Positions 42,000-53,093 of a stretch of DNA of 64,000 nucleotides are shown here, one piece after another (position 1 is the stretch's first letter; the number at the start of each line of letters is the position of its first letter). The position numbers were made by a program, and so were the translations under genes. The notes under the pieces are model-generated. The model saw nothing but the letters and a program-made list of their open reading frames with translations. It did no database searches and was not told the origin of the DNA. Source of the DNA: Strigamia acuminata (lineage: Eukaryota > Arthropoda > Chilopoda > Geophilomorpha > Linotaeniidae); assembly GCA_949358305.1 (NCBI GenBank), contig OX442314.1, forward strand, positions 55,251,369 through 55,315,368, given 5' to 3'.

Positions 42000-42330
42000 G
42001 GGTATACGAGTATTTTGTAAGATATTCTCCTTTCACAGCCGCACACAACACGTTGTCGCTCAGTTGATGTTTCAGGGTTCCGTGAGGTGGCATGGAGCGA
42101 GTTCCAATTCCAGTCGAGTTTCGAATAGCTGTACTGGAAAGTTTTGAACTAGAAAATTGCTTCGCGATTCACACATCACACATACTCCGAACAGGTAGCG
42201 CCATCTGTGGTAAACGAATGAACCTGAGCTCCATTTGCCTTGATCTTTCAGTTAACACGCCTTTTTATTTTATCTTAAAGAGAGACACGGAAGTTCTGAC
42301 TTTCGTAAAGAGTGGAAGTTTGTTTAATCT
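42000..42330 (-). promoter_or_regulatory. Conserved first-exon/promoter block, zinc-finger gene 1
   Basis: The block is conserved in all four units. On the minus strand it ends at donor ATACCC|GTAAGTATAG (exon end 42000). It contains a short conserved ORF (42072-42176) and a CTCF-like GCGCCATCTGTGG (42198-42210). I infer that it is the first exon and promoter region of the zinc-finger gene. Confidence 0.45.
42072..42176 (-). other. Conserved short upstream ORF, unit 1 (34 aa)
   Basis: Encodes MCESRSNFLVQNFPVQ... and ends PCHLTEP. The same peptide is encoded in units 2, 3 and 4 with mostly conservative changes. Start and stop both precede the inferred donor, so it would be a uORF in the zinc-finger mRNA. 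Confidence 0.35.
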
Positions 42331-42971
42331 TATCTTAATCTCTTGCATGGAGTTTCTCCCTCCCCCCTGGTGTGATTATAAGGTGAATTTGAATAAAATT
42401 TGCAATAAGTAAATAAAATTTAAATAATTGAGAAACAGTGTATGATTTATTTTATTTTTAATTACAGAAATATTAAAATGTACAAATTAAATGAAGGGAT
42501 TGCTCGCCTTAAAAATTTAATTTCTAAAAATAAACATGCCTAATTTTTTTTTTTTTTATAATAACAGTTCAGAGATAATCTAATCAATAAAGCCTTAACT
42601 AAAAAAATGTGAACGCTTGATGAGTAAATCCATGCAATTAAACAAGTTCAATTTAGCCAAGAGAAAATATTTTTGAAAATCATTCCAGCGGGTTTAAAGT
42701 ATACAATGTATTCAGGTATTATCGTGGATAGTGAAAGCTCATGGACAAGATTTTTACATTTTATTTGAAATACAGGTTTTACAGATTTTGGTTTGTGTTT
42801 TAAAAGATTGATAATTAAGCGAGAAAAATTTGCATTTCAGTATATTTACGTTCTCTGAATTTTTCAGTTTAAAAAAAGGAATTAACATTTGACTTCTAAT
42901 TGTCGACGAGCCTCATTTACCGCGCCGGCCTCTAATTGCGCTCCAAGAGCAAAAATATATTTTCAAAAATA

Positions 42972-43727
42972 CAGGGTGAGTCAAAAGTCCAGAAACACCT
43001 TTTTTTCTTGAAAATGACCGAAGATATATCAATTCTGTTGATGTAGACATATAGGAAGTCGATGGTGGGCTATCCAATGGTCATGTTAAATTTGATCCAG
43101 AAGGTCATCTTCAAGGTCATTCACTTTCTATCTTTTAAACCGTTTAAGATACAGAAAAATTTCCAATTACAAAGTTGTAGAACACGATCGAATTAGTACT
43201 ATCCAACTTATCTTTGACATCTTAATTTAAATGTTTTCATTTTAAAATGAAAACAAATCAGCTGAAGTAAAGCCAGCCATTGTGACAAAACTTAAATTTC
43301 TACTGCAAAAGTACTGAATTTCTTCAATAAATGTATTCAAATTTGCATTATTATGTAAGTAAACAAGTAAAACCACTTGTCTTTTTTTAATGTCTAAATT
43401 ATTTTATTTTTATAGGAATAAAAAATTTCAATTTGCTGGTTTGTTTTCATTTTTTTAAAAAAAACCATTTTACTTAAAGTGACTAAGATAAGTTGGATAA
43501 TACTAATTTGATAGGGCTCTACAACTTTGTAATTGGAAATTTTGCTGTATCTTAAACGGTTTAAAAGTTAGAAAGTGAATGACCTTGAAGATGACCTTCT
43601 GGATCAAATTTAAAATGACCATTGGATAGCCCACCATCGACTTCCTATATGTCTACATCAACAGAATTAATATATCTTCGGTCATTTTCAAGAAAAAAAG
43701 GTGTTTCCGGACTTTTGACTCACTCTG
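42972..43727. mobile_element. Tc1/mariner-type MITE, 756 bp, long TIRs
   Basis: Ends CAGGGTGAGTCAAAAGTCC and complement, flanked by TA (42970-42971, 43728-43729), with TIRs of about 255 bp. The paralogous site in unit 3 (49795-49815) is empty: ATTTTCAAAAATATA continues straight into TTGTGCGTGGGCC. No transposase frame is present. Confidence 0.9.
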
Positions 43728-43729
43728 TA

Positions 43730-43965
43730 TATATTATGCGTGGGCCTCCAAGATTATAAACGGATGCGCAATTAGAGGCTCAAAATATTCGAAATATACC
43801 AAAAAAGAGTGATAAATGAAACATTTTACACGCATTTTTATCTGAAACCTATGCAAAAAGTTTCATTTATCACATTTTTTTTGTATATTTCATTCCAAAA
43901 ATGTTCAAAAATTGAAATTGACCGATGTCAGGCGTGAATAGCCTCCGGCGCAATTAGACAATATA
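43730..43965. repeat. Palindromic GCCTCTAATTGCGCA repeat family, unit 2
   Basis: Reverse orientation relative to 39972-40270, with GCGCAATTAGAGGCTC and GAGTGATAAATGAAAC. Confidence 0.65.
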
Positions 43966-44070
43966 TGGGATGTTATTTTAAATATCCAAACTAAAATACA
44001 CAAAATAACAGCAAAAATCAACCATTTTGAATTTAACAGTTCTGAATGTAACAAATGAATGCAAAACCTT

Positions 44071-45092
44071 TTAATTTGAATGCTTTGCTAAATGTTTTTT
44101 CAAGCCATGTCTTGTAATACAGGAATAAGCGCACAAGTGACACTTGAATGGTTTTTCCCTCGTATGGGTAGCGATATGTTGTTTTAAAGTCCCACTTTGA
44201 ACACAAGAATAAGCGCACAAATGACACTTGAGTGGTTTTTCCCCAGTATGGGTTGCAATATGTTTTTTTTAATTCCCACTTTGAACACAAGAATAAGCGC
44301 ACAAATGACACTTGAGTGGTTTTTCCCCAGTATGGGTTGCAATATGTTTTTTAAATTCCCACTTTGAACACAAGAATAAGCGCACAAGTGACACTTGAAT
44401 GGTTTTTCCCTCGTATGAGTAACGATATGTTTTTTTAAATTATCACTTTGAACACAAGAATAAGCGCACAAATGACACTTGTGTGGTTTTCCCCCTGTAT
44501 GGGTTGCAATATGTTTTTTTAAATTCCCACTTTGAACACAAGAATAAGCGCACAAGTGACACTTGAATGGTTTTTCCCTCGTATGAGTAACGATATGTTT
44601 TTTTAAATTATCACTTTGAACACAAGAATAAGCACACAAATGACACTTGTGTGGTTTTTCCCCAGTATGGGTTGCAATATGTTTTCTTAAATCCCCACTT
44701 GTAATACAGGAATAAGGACACAAATGACACTTGAATGGTTTCTCCCCCATGTGTGTAGCAATATGCCTCTTTAAAGCCCCACTTTGAACACAAGAATAAG
44801 CACACAGATGGCACTTGAATGGTTTCTCCCCCATGTGTGTAGCAATATGACTCTTTAAAGCCCCACTTTGAACACAAGAATAAGCGCACAAATGACACTT
44901 GAACGGTTTTTCCTGGGTGTGGGTTGCGACATGTCTTTTTAAATTTCCTCTCTGATTGCAAGAATAAGCACAAAAATTACATCTGTAAGGCTTTTCACTG
45001 GTGTGTATAAGCATGTGTTGTTTCAAATTTGAATAAAACAAACCCGAATAACCACACAGATTGCAACAGAAATCCTTGCGTTTTGTCTTCAT
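44071..45092 (-). pseudogene. C2H2 zinc-finger paralogue 2, broken
   Basis: Begins MKTKRKDFCCNLCGYSG and keeps eight intact fingers in frame. In finger 9 one A is missing from the LKKH codons (T-run near 44350), shifting the frame. In the following finger the Leu TTA has become TAA (near 44269), which would stop the original frame even without the shift. The original stop (KHSN, 44071) is still recognisable. A shifted product of 302 aa remains open to 44184, so a shortened protein with eight to nine fingers could be made. Finger 1 also has Gly in place of the usual Cys (GYSG). Acceptor at 45175. Confidence 0.8.
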
Positions 45093-45251
45093 TTTGGATT
45101 GTAATAAAGTAAGACAAGTTGAAGCTGAGTGGCAGATTGGCAGCGACTGTATTTATCACGAGATAAGTACTTATCCTGAAATCAGAACAAGAAAAACAAA
45201 TAAATAATATTGCGAGTGCAAGCACTGGAACAAAAAGTTGACTCGGTCCTG

Positions 45252-46471
45252 TATGGTGGCCCAGAAGGGCCATCGTATTTTTCGCAAAAGTTGAAAAAAT
45301 TACACGTGGCCCAGGAGGCCATCGGCCCAGAAGGGCCAAATAAATGAAAAATTTCAAAAATGAAAAATTTTCAAAATTTCTGAAAAGCCGTGGCCCAGGA
45401 CGACCATCGACCCAGAAGGGCCAAATAAATGAAAAATTTCAAAAATGAAAAATTTTCAAAATTTCTGAAAAGCCGTGGCCCAGGACGACCATCGACCCAG
45501 AAGGGCCATCCAAATTTTTTCAATTTCTTGAAAAAAATTCCACGTGGCCTAGGAGGGCCTTCGGACCAGGAGGGCCATCGGACCAGGAGGGCCAAATTCA
45601 CTTAAAATTTTAAAAATAAAAAAATTTAAAAATTGTTGAAAAACTGTGGCCCAGGAGGGTCATCGACCCAGAAGGGCAATCCAAATTTTTTCAATTTCTT
45701 AAAAAAAATCTACGTGGCCCAGGAGGGCCATCAGCCCGGAAGGGCCAAAGCCCCATTTCGATACATTTTGACACTACAACAGGCCCAAACGAAATTATCT
45801 CACATGTGTAGGAGCACATTTGCAATAGCCAAATTTGCAATGGTTCCAAATTTGCGACACGTTGTAGCTACGTTATAGCTTCGTTTCTGCCATATCATTG
45901 TTTCTGCCGTAATATTTTTTTTCACTGAAAATGATCAGAAATGAACTAAAATCATTCAAAAATGACCAAAAAACACCAAAAAATGACCCAAAACGTGCCT
46001 ACAACTTTAAAAATCCATGAGTGGCTACTGCGGGTCATAGGTAAGTACGACATGAATGCAAAGTTAAACTGACCACGTCACCCATTGGGCTCACGTCCAG
46101 TGTGTGACGGGTCGGTTGCCGGTGCGCGTGCCTTCGTGGCACCCCTGCAATGGATAACGAGATTCCCCATACCCCTAGACAACACTAATAAAGGCCAACC
46201 AACCAATATTAGGGAGTCTCTGTTATTATTACGTGTGTATGCATCCCACACCAGTGTTATTAGTCCCCTAATAGCGCTGGCGAAGACCATAGCAGTCACA
46301 GCCCTTCTGGGTTGATGGCCCACCTGGGCCATGGCTTTTCAAAGATTTAGAAAATTTTTCATTTCTGAAATTTTTCATTTATTTGGCCCTTCTGGGCCGA
46401 TGGCCCTCCTGGGCCACGTGTAATTTTTTCAACTTTTGCAAAAATTACGATGGTCCTTCTGGGCCACCAGA
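45252..46471. mobile_element. Foldback-type element with GGCCCAGGAGGGCC subterminal repeats
   Basis: Inverted ends of about 165 bp start TGGTGGCCCAGAAGGGCC and its complement. GTCCTG is repeated at both borders (45246-45251, 46472-46477), and units 1 and 3 have the uninterrupted site (CTCGGTCCTGGCTTGCGA). Variable numbers of GGCCCAGGAGGGCCATCG-like blocks lie inside each end. The core (46020-46310) is unrelated, less repetitive sequence around CCACACCAGTGTTATTAG. No transposase is seen. Confidence 0.75.
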
Positions 46472-46630
46472 GTCCTGGCTAGCGACAGTTTTAAAATTCA
46501 AAATTTTGCGGAATTTTTTCATTTTCCTCATTTTTGTTGGAAATAATTTTGTCCTTGTAAATAAGTTCTTTCTTTCTAAAATTTTTGTGCCTTATTGTAA
46601 ATTATTTTGCCCGTTCATTCTTTTCATTTT

Positions 46631-46925
46631 GGCAGTGGCTACGTTCATGTCCGACATGAACGTATTATTTTCATGACGCGCTGTGATTGGCTGAGATCTA
46701 TTCATGTCGGTTCGTTTCCTCAACGTAATTTTTCTCAAATTCAATGTTTTCGAGGTTTTGGCTTCTTTTTTTCTTACAAGGGGGGGCGTAGACCTAACCT
46801 TATCCGTGTTTAGCAAAGTTGACAAAATGAGGATTTTCATCAATGTATTTCAATGCATCTCTCAACCAATCACAGCGCGTCATGAAAATAATACGTTCAC
46901 GTCGGACATGAACGTAGCCACTTCG
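46631..46925. mobile_element. MITE with 9-bp target duplication, possibly Mutator-like
   Basis: A 295-bp insert with inverted ends of about 60 bp (AGTGGCTACGTTCATGTC and complement) and flanking TTTCATTTT (46622-46630, 46926-46934). Nine-base duplications are typical of Mutator-like elements. The TIR contains a palindrome, ACGTTCATGTCSGACATGAACGT in outline, and GATTGGCTGAG. Confidence 0.65.
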
Positions 46926-47220
46926 TTTCATTTTATCTGTATTTTTGCCTGGTTTGGTGTATTTCCTGGAATAAGTATGAGAAATTGGCTTTCTGAAATC
47001 CGATTTCGTTTTTATGACTGAAAAACCGTCACTTCTGGACTCCCGAAATCAGCGAAATCCATTTTATATTGAACGCGCCTATTGTAAAAAAAATATCATG
47101 GAAATGGTCTCTTTCCTAGATTGTAAATGTTTTGAGAAAAAACTACTGCCCTCGAATTGAAGCCCGCTTCAAATAAGAGCCGCAGCTGAGGAAGAAAAAA
47201 TACCGTATTATCGCAACAAC

Positions 47221-48175
47221 AGTGTTGGTTGGGTGCGGTGCCCCTTACCGCGATACACACCACAGAAGCACAAAGTACTGTAGCTGTACCGAGATTTTGC
47301 GGTACATCTGGCGGTACACGGGAGACACGGGAGAACGCGAGAAAACACGAGATTCTCGTGTTTGATTCCAGTTTTCCACTTTAATTTAAAAAAGTTAATG
47401 TTTCCACTCATTCAAAGTGAGTGTAAACATCAATAAGTTAGAAAATCAATCAATCCAATTTGCGCGTCGTGGGGGATATGATGCACACCGAATGGATGTG
47501 TTGATGCTTGGCCGCCTGGAAAATGAACTTTTTAGGCATTTTGTTCGGAGTTGTGGGGCTTGGCGTAACAAGATAAAGTTGGAAAAATGCGGAGATTTGT
47601 TGGAAATTCGTTGGATAATTTAGGAATTCGGTGGAAATTTATTAGATAATTTAGGAATTCGATTGTAATTTGCAGAATAATTCAGGATTTCGGTCAAAAT
47701 TTATAAATAATTTAGATATTCAGTCGAAAGATATTGAATAATCTAGGAATTCGGTTAGAATTTATTGAATAATTTATTAATGTGGTCGCAATATACAAAA
47801 AAAATTGACAATTTGATTGAAATTTGAGGAATAATTCCAAAATTCGGTAAAAATTTACAAACATTCAATCGAAATTCATCAAATTCACATGAAATTCACA
47901 AAATCTTATAAAATTCACTCGAAATTCATTAAAATCATGTCATATTTACTCGAAATTCATCTAAATCTCATCAAATTCATTCGTAATTCATCAAAATCTC
48001 GTCAAATCTATTAAAAGTTTATTATTCATAAACTTTTAGTGAGATTTTATTAATTTTATAACTTATTGATGTTTATACTCACTTTGAATGAAAGTAAAAT
48101 TAAAGTGGAAAACGGAAGAAAATACCAGAATCTAGAGTTTTCTTGCGTTTTCCCATGTACCGCGAGATACTTTAC
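47221..48175. mobile_element. hAT-like foldback element B
   Basis: Starts CAGTGTTGGTTGGGTGCGGT. Inner arms with TTTTCCACTTTAATTT (47373) and its complement (48090-48112) enclose 31-bp tandem units (ATAATTTAGGAATTCGGT and CGAAATTCATCAAAATC types). No target duplication could be fixed. Confidence 0.5.
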
Positions 48176-48747
48176 TCGAAAGTAAATTTGTTTTTTTTTT
48201 AAGTGAAGAACGTTGTATCATTGAACTAAAACCGGGGAGAAAAGCAGAAAAAACGTCTTGCCGGTTTGATTTAGTTTGATCTGGCCTGGTTTGGTTGAGC
48301 GCTTTACAAATATAAACCAAATCATAATTGTATTATAATAACACTCTATTAATAATAAAATCACAAATTATAATAATATGATAAAAAATGACATCAGAAT
48401 TTTCTTGCCGTGCGCCTAAAGCCAGCCCAACAGATTCAGCTTTCAAACCAGAACTTTACTTTCACCCCTGAGTCTGACTAAAACCTGTGACGATTATAGA
48501 ACTTACAAAATTCTCGCAGAAAATTCAACTTCTGAGCGACCAATGAGGTGAAACCAGGTCCTCGAAAATTATAAAAACTGAGAAAAGTCTCGTGTCGCTT
48601 TGTTATGTCAACACGGTCGAGATGAAGATGATTTATGATCCCGCGAATCAGCGCGCCGAGTCCGTCTTGTTTGCTCGAAACCCTCTATAAAAATACATTT
48701 TTATAAATAAAAACAAATCGACAAGCATTGCGCTAAATTATATTTAC

Positions 48748-49245
48748 GAGTATGCGAGTATTTTGTGAGATATTCTCATTTTCCAGCCGCGCACGATACG
48801 TTGTCGCTCAGTTGATGTTTCACCGTTCCGTCACAGATTATTAAGCCTGTACAGAAATACATCTTTATAGAGAAAAACAAATCAACAAGCATTCAGCTAA
48901 ATTATATTTACCAGTATGCGAGTATTTTGTGAGGTATTCTTTTCCCAGCGCCCGTCTTTAGCCGCGCTCAACAAGTTGTCGCTTAGTTGATGTTTCGCTC
49001 TTCCGTCAGGTGGCACGGAGCGCGTTCCAATTCCAGTCGAGTTTCGAATTGCGCTACTGGAAAGTATTGAACTAGAAAATTACTTCGCGATTCAGCATTG
49101 AGCATGCTCCGTACAGGTTGCGCCATCTGTGGTAAACTAATAAACCTGAGCTCCATTTGCCTTGATCTTACTAAAAGTCTAGCATTTAGTAAACACGCCT
49201 TTTTATTTATCTTGTAGAGAGACACTGAAGTTCTGACTTTCGTTC
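48748..49245 (-). promoter_or_regulatory. Conserved first-exon/promoter block, zinc-finger gene 2
   Basis: Donor ATACTC|GTAAATATAA (exon end 48748) with a second, locally duplicated donor at 48912. It contains the uORF at 48983-49105 and the CTCF-like GCGCCATCTGTGG at 49120-49132. Confidence 0.4.
48983..49105 (-). other. Conserved short upstream ORF, unit 2 (40 aa)
   Basis: Encodes MLNAESRSNFLVQYFPV... and ends TEERNIN; differs from the unit 4 copy at a handful of residues. Confidence 0.35.
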
Positions 49246-49850
49246 CTCCCCCCTGGTATGATTAGAAGGTGAACTTGAATAAAATTTGCAATGAGTAAAT
49301 AAAATTTAAACAATTGAGAAACAATGTATGTTTTATTTTATTTTTAATTACAGAAATATAAAATGTACAAATTAAATGAATGCATTCCACATCTTGAAAA
49401 TTTAATTTCTCAAAAGAAAAATGATTTATTTTTTTATTTTTTATAATAACTAAAAAAAAGTGAACACTTGATGAGTAAATTCCTGTAATCAAACAGACTT
49501 AATACCTCAATTTAGCCAAGAGAAAATATTTTTGAAAATCATTCCAGCTTATTTAAAGTATACAATGTATTCAGGTGTATGGTGAAAGATCATGGATGGC
49601 TAAACATAGAGATTTTTTTACATTTTATTTGAAATACTGGTTTTACAGATTTTCTTTGTGTTTTAAAAGATTGATAATTAAGCGAGATAAATTTGAAATT
49701 CAGTGTATTTACGTTGTCTGAATTTGTCTTCTAATTGTCCAGGAGCCTCTTTTACCGGGCGGGCCTCTAATTGCGCACCAAGAGCAAAAATATATTTTCA
49801 AAAATATATATTGTGCGTGGGCCTCCAATTATGAACGGATGCGCAATTAG

Positions 49851-50486
49851 TAAAGCTGCTATTTTTGCGGAAAATAAATGTTGTTTAAAATGTTTCCATA
49901 CTTGTGGATAAGGCAAATGGAGCATTTTGACAACAAAATTATTGCATTCTGAGAATTTTTTTGGTCCGCAATTTCCGCAATCGGACCATTGTACCGCAAT
50001 TTTGCAGAAAATCTGCAATTGGGGTGTCTTGCAAAAATAATATTCATTTTTTGGACCAAAGGTTCATCTTTTGGACCAAAGGATCATCTTTTGGACCAAA
50101 GGTTCATCTTTTGGACCAAAGGTTCATCTTTTGGACCAAAGGTTCATCTTTTGGACCAAAGGTTCATCTTTTGGACCAAAGGTTCATCTTTTGGACCAAA
50201 AATTCATCTTTTGGACCAAAAATTCATCTTTTGGACCAAAAATTCATCTTTTGGACCAAAAATTCATCTTTTGAACCAAAAATTCATCTTTTGGACCAAA
50301 AATTCATCTTTTGGACCAAAAATTCATCTTTTGGATCAAAAATTCATCTTTAGATTAAAAAAAATAATTATTTACACCCAAAAATGAGCCACAATAACTC
50401 CGCAATGCGTCCGCAAAAGGGCTGTTTTTTGATCCGCTTTCCGCCCGCAATTTCATTGTTTTTAGTCCACAAAAATAGCAGCATTA
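49851..50486. mobile_element. hAT-type MITE, 636 bp, with internal minisatellite
   Basis: Ends TAAAGCTGCTATTTTTG and its near-complement, flanked by a perfect 8-bp duplication GCAATTAG (49843-49850, 50487-50494). It is inserted in the palindromic repeat family, whose two halves lie on either side. No transposase. Confidence 0.85.
50049..50355. repeat. 20-bp minisatellite TTTTGGACCAAAGGTTCATC
   Basis: About 15 copies. The first eight mostly carry GGTTCATC and the last seven AATTCATC. Because 20 is not a multiple of 3, all three forward frames stay open with a 20-residue period; these are not genes. Confidence 0.95.
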
Positions 50487-50494
50487 GCAATTAG

Positions 50495-50935
50495 AGGCTC
50501 AAAATATTCAACATATACCAAAACGAAGCGGGAATTGCTTGATTATTATGTTTAGTTTGATTTACTTGATTAAGGTATTTGTTTATTTATTGGAGATTTT
50601 GTGATTTTTTTTTCTTTGTTGTTTTTATTTTGGTTTTGTAATTTTGTTGTGCTGTTTTGTCCTGTTTCTCCCCTTGTAGGCTCTGGCTGTTGGGAGGGAC
50701 TACTTCGGTAGTCCCAATAAACCATTTATTTATTTATTATTATTTATTTATTAAAACAGAGTGATAAATGAAACATTTTACACGCATTTTGGTTTACAAT
50801 TAAAATTTTATCTAAAACCTATGCATCAAATTTTTTTGGTATATTTCGTTCCAAAAATGTTCAAAATTTGAAATTGACCGATGTCGGGTGTAAATAGCCT
50901 GCGGCGCAATTAGACAATATATGGTATGTTATTTT
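50495..50935. repeat. Palindromic GCCTCTAATTGCGCA repeat family, unit 3, interrupted
   Basis: Continuation of the repeat split by the hAT MITE and again by the non-LTR 3' end at 50522-50754. Its sequence matches 43775-43965. Confidence 0.6.
50522..50754 (+). mobile_element. 5'-truncated non-LTR retrotransposon, 3' end only
   Basis: Contains the same CCTGTTTCTCCCC/GGGAGGGAC tail signature and CCCAATAAACC end as 2041-2495, followed by a TTTA-rich tail. It is inserted between ATACCAAAA and GAGTGATAAATG of the palindromic repeat. No coding part survives. Confidence 0.75.
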
Positions 50936-51026
50936 AAATATCCAAACTGAAGTACACAAAATACCAGCAAAAATCAACTATTTTAAATTTTACAGTTCTC
51001 AACGTAACAAACGAATGCAAAACTTT

Positions 51027-52049
51027 TTAATTTGAATGCTTTGCTAAATGTTTTTTCAGGCCATGTCTTGTAATACAGGAATAAGCGCACAAGTGACACT
51101 TGAATGGTTTTTCCCTTGTATGGGTAGCGATGTGGTTTCTTAAACCCCCACTTGTAATACAAGAATAAGCACACAGATGACACTTGAATGGCTTTTCGCC
51201 AGAATGTATTAACAAATGTCTTTTTAAAACCCCACTTTGAACACAAGAAAATGCACACAAATGACACTTGAATGATTTTTCCCTTGTATGGGTAGCAATA
51301 TGTCTTCTTAAATCACTACTTGTAACACAAGAATAAGCGCATAAGTGACACTTGAATGGTTTCTCCCCGGTATGGGTTGCGATATGTTTTCTTAAATTCC
51401 CACTCATTATACAGGAATAATCACACAAATGACAGTTCAATGGTTTTTCCCCCGTATGGGTTGCAATATGACTTTTTAGATGCCCACTTGTAATACAGGA
51501 ATAATCACACAAATGACACTTGAATGGTTTTTCCCCTGTATGGGTTGCAATGTGTCTTTTAAGATGCCCACTTGTAATACAGGAATAATCACACAAATGA
51601 CACTTGAATGGTTTTTCCCCTGTATGGGTTGCAATGTGTCTTTTAAGATGCCCACTTGTAATACAGGAATAATCACACAAATGACACTTGAATGGTTTTT
51701 CCCCCGTATGGGTTGCAATATGACTTTTTAGATGCCCACTTGTAATACAGGAATAATCACACAAATGACACTTGAATGGTTTTTCCCCTGTATGGGTTGC
51801 AATGTGTCTTTTAAGATGCCCACTTGTAATACAGGAATAATCACACAAATGACACTTGAATGGCTTTTTCCCCGTATGGGTTGCAACATGTTTTTTTAAA
51901 TGTGCTCTCTGATTGCAAGAATAAGCACAAAAATTACATTTGTAAGGCTTTTCACCGGTGTGTGTAAGCACGTGTTGTATCAATTTTGAATAAAACAAAC
52001 ACGAATAATCACACAGATTGCAACACAAATCCTTGCGTTTTGTCTTCAT
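51027..52049 (-). CDS. C2H2 zinc-finger protein 3, 12 fingers (340 aa)
   Basis: MKTKRKDLCCNLCDYSC start, 12 fingers and the shared C-terminal HGLKKHLAKHSN. Fingers 3-7 are five nearly identical copies of CHLCDYSCITSGHLK(R/S)HIATH, coded by 84-bp DNA repeats (about 51474-51890), which indicates recent finger duplication or conversion. The remaining helices differ. The frame is fully open. Splice acceptor at 52132 in the 5' leader; conserved donor at 57894/57893, giving an intron of 5.8 kb full of insertions. Confidence 0.9.
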   Translation of the reverse strand: MKTKRKDLCCNLCDYSCLFYSKLIQHVLTHTGEKPYKCNFCAYSCNQRAHLKKHVATHTGKKPFKCHLCDYSCITSGHLKRHIATHTGEKPFKCHLCDYSCITSGHLKSHIATHTGEKPFKCHLCDYSCITSGHLKRHIATHTGEKPFKCHLCDYSCITSGHLKRHIATHTGEKPFKCHLCDYSCITSGHLKSHIATHTGEKPLNCHLCDYSCIMSGNLRKHIATHTGEKPFKCHLCAYSCVTSSDLRRHIATHTREKSFKCHLCAFSCVQSGVLKRHLLIHSGEKPFKCHLCAYSCITSGGLRNHIATHTREKPFKCHLCAYSCITRHGLKKHLAKHSN

Positions 52050-52524
52050 TTCGGATTGTAATAAAGTAACACAATTCGAAGCTGAGTGGCAGATTGGCAG
52101 CGACTGTATTTATCACTAGATGAATACTTATTCTGAAATCAAAACAAGAAAAAAAATAAATAATATTGCCAGTGAAAAAAAAACTTGTCTCGGTCCTGGC
52201 TTGCGATTGTTTAAAAACTCAAAATTTTTGGAACATTTTTGTACCATTTTTTTATTTTCCTGATATTTGTTGGAAATAATTTTGTACTTTTAAGTAAGTT
52301 CATTCTTTCTTGAATTTTTGTGCCTTATTGTAAATTATTTTGCCCCTGTTTATGCTTTTTATTTTATCCATATTTTTTGCCTGGTTTGCATAAGTATGTC
52401 CTGGGGTAATCATGAGAAATTGGCCATGTTTATCAATCAATGCGCACCCTTCTCATTTAAATATTTAACTTTGACCACCTGTTTTGGGCTATTTCCGCTT
52501 AAAATAAATAAATAAATAAAATTG

Positions 52525-52740
52525 GAGGCCCGCATGGTAATTGAGACCCTTGGGCTATTTAAACCCGCCTTGGGTCAAGTGATTTTTTAAACGTTTCTGC
52601 AATGAAATACACGTTTCGAATTGAAATTTTAATTTAAGCTGAAATGTGTGTAAAACGTCTCATTTATCACACTTTTTTGGTATATTTCGAAAAATTTGGA
52701 CTTCTAATTGCGCATCCGTGAGTAATTAGATACCCGTGAG
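52525..52740. repeat. Palindromic GCCTCTAATTGCGCA repeat family, unit 3 second copy
   Basis: Same order as 40035-40270 (GGAGGCCCGCATGGTAATTG ... TTCTAATTGCGCATCCGTG). Confidence 0.65.
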
Positions 52741-52885
52741 CAGTGTTAGGCGCGGTACACCCAACATGTACCGCGGTCCCGGTACACGGTAAACGGCGAT
52801 ACCGCACAAAGTACCGCAGTCCCGGTACAGTACTGGTACCGTGATCGCGGTACATCTCGCAGTCCACGAGAAAACGCGAGAAAAT

Positions 52886-53093
52886 ACAAAATTCTCGTAT
52901 TTTCTCGTATTTTATTAAATTTTCTCGTATTTTATTAAATTTTCTCGTATTTTATTAAATTTTCTCGTATTTTATTAAATTTTCTCGTATTTTATTAAAT
53001 TTTCTCGTATTTTATTAAATTTTCTCGTATTTTATTAAATTTTCTCGTATTTTATTAAATTTTCTCCTATTTTATTAAATTTCCTCCTATTTT
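52886..53093. repeat. 20-bp minisatellite TTTTCTCGTATTTTATTAAA, left part
   Basis: About ten units, the last ones with CTCCTA in place of CTCGTA. The array resumes at 55273 after the non-LTR insertion. Confidence 0.95.

Larger units (their letters stand above)
35882..42357 (-). repeat. Tandem zinc-finger unit 1
   Basis: The unit runs from a C-rich mark (CCCCCCTATGATTAG) at the 3' flank of the zinc-finger gene through its coding exon, a TE-filled intron, and the conserved first-exon and promoter-like block near 41860-42330. The same order recurs in three further units. Confidence 0.75.
42358..49245 (-). repeat. Tandem zinc-finger unit 2
   Basis: Same order as unit 1: C-rich mark, 3' flank with TGAATAAAATTTGCAATAAG, zinc-finger exon, TE-filled intron, first-exon block (48600-49200, partly duplicated inside itself). 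Confidence 0.75.

Noticed and set aside
45371-45601. Frames inside the GGCCCAGGAGGGCC element
   Set aside because: They follow the tandem repeat and have no recognisable product.
49961-50387. Overlapping open frames of about 130 codons
   Set aside because: Produced by the 20-bp minisatellite, which keeps all three frames open; the peptide is a 20-residue repeat.
51480-51731. Frame on the plus strand opposite zinc-finger gene 3
   Set aside because: Shadow of the five identical fingers.
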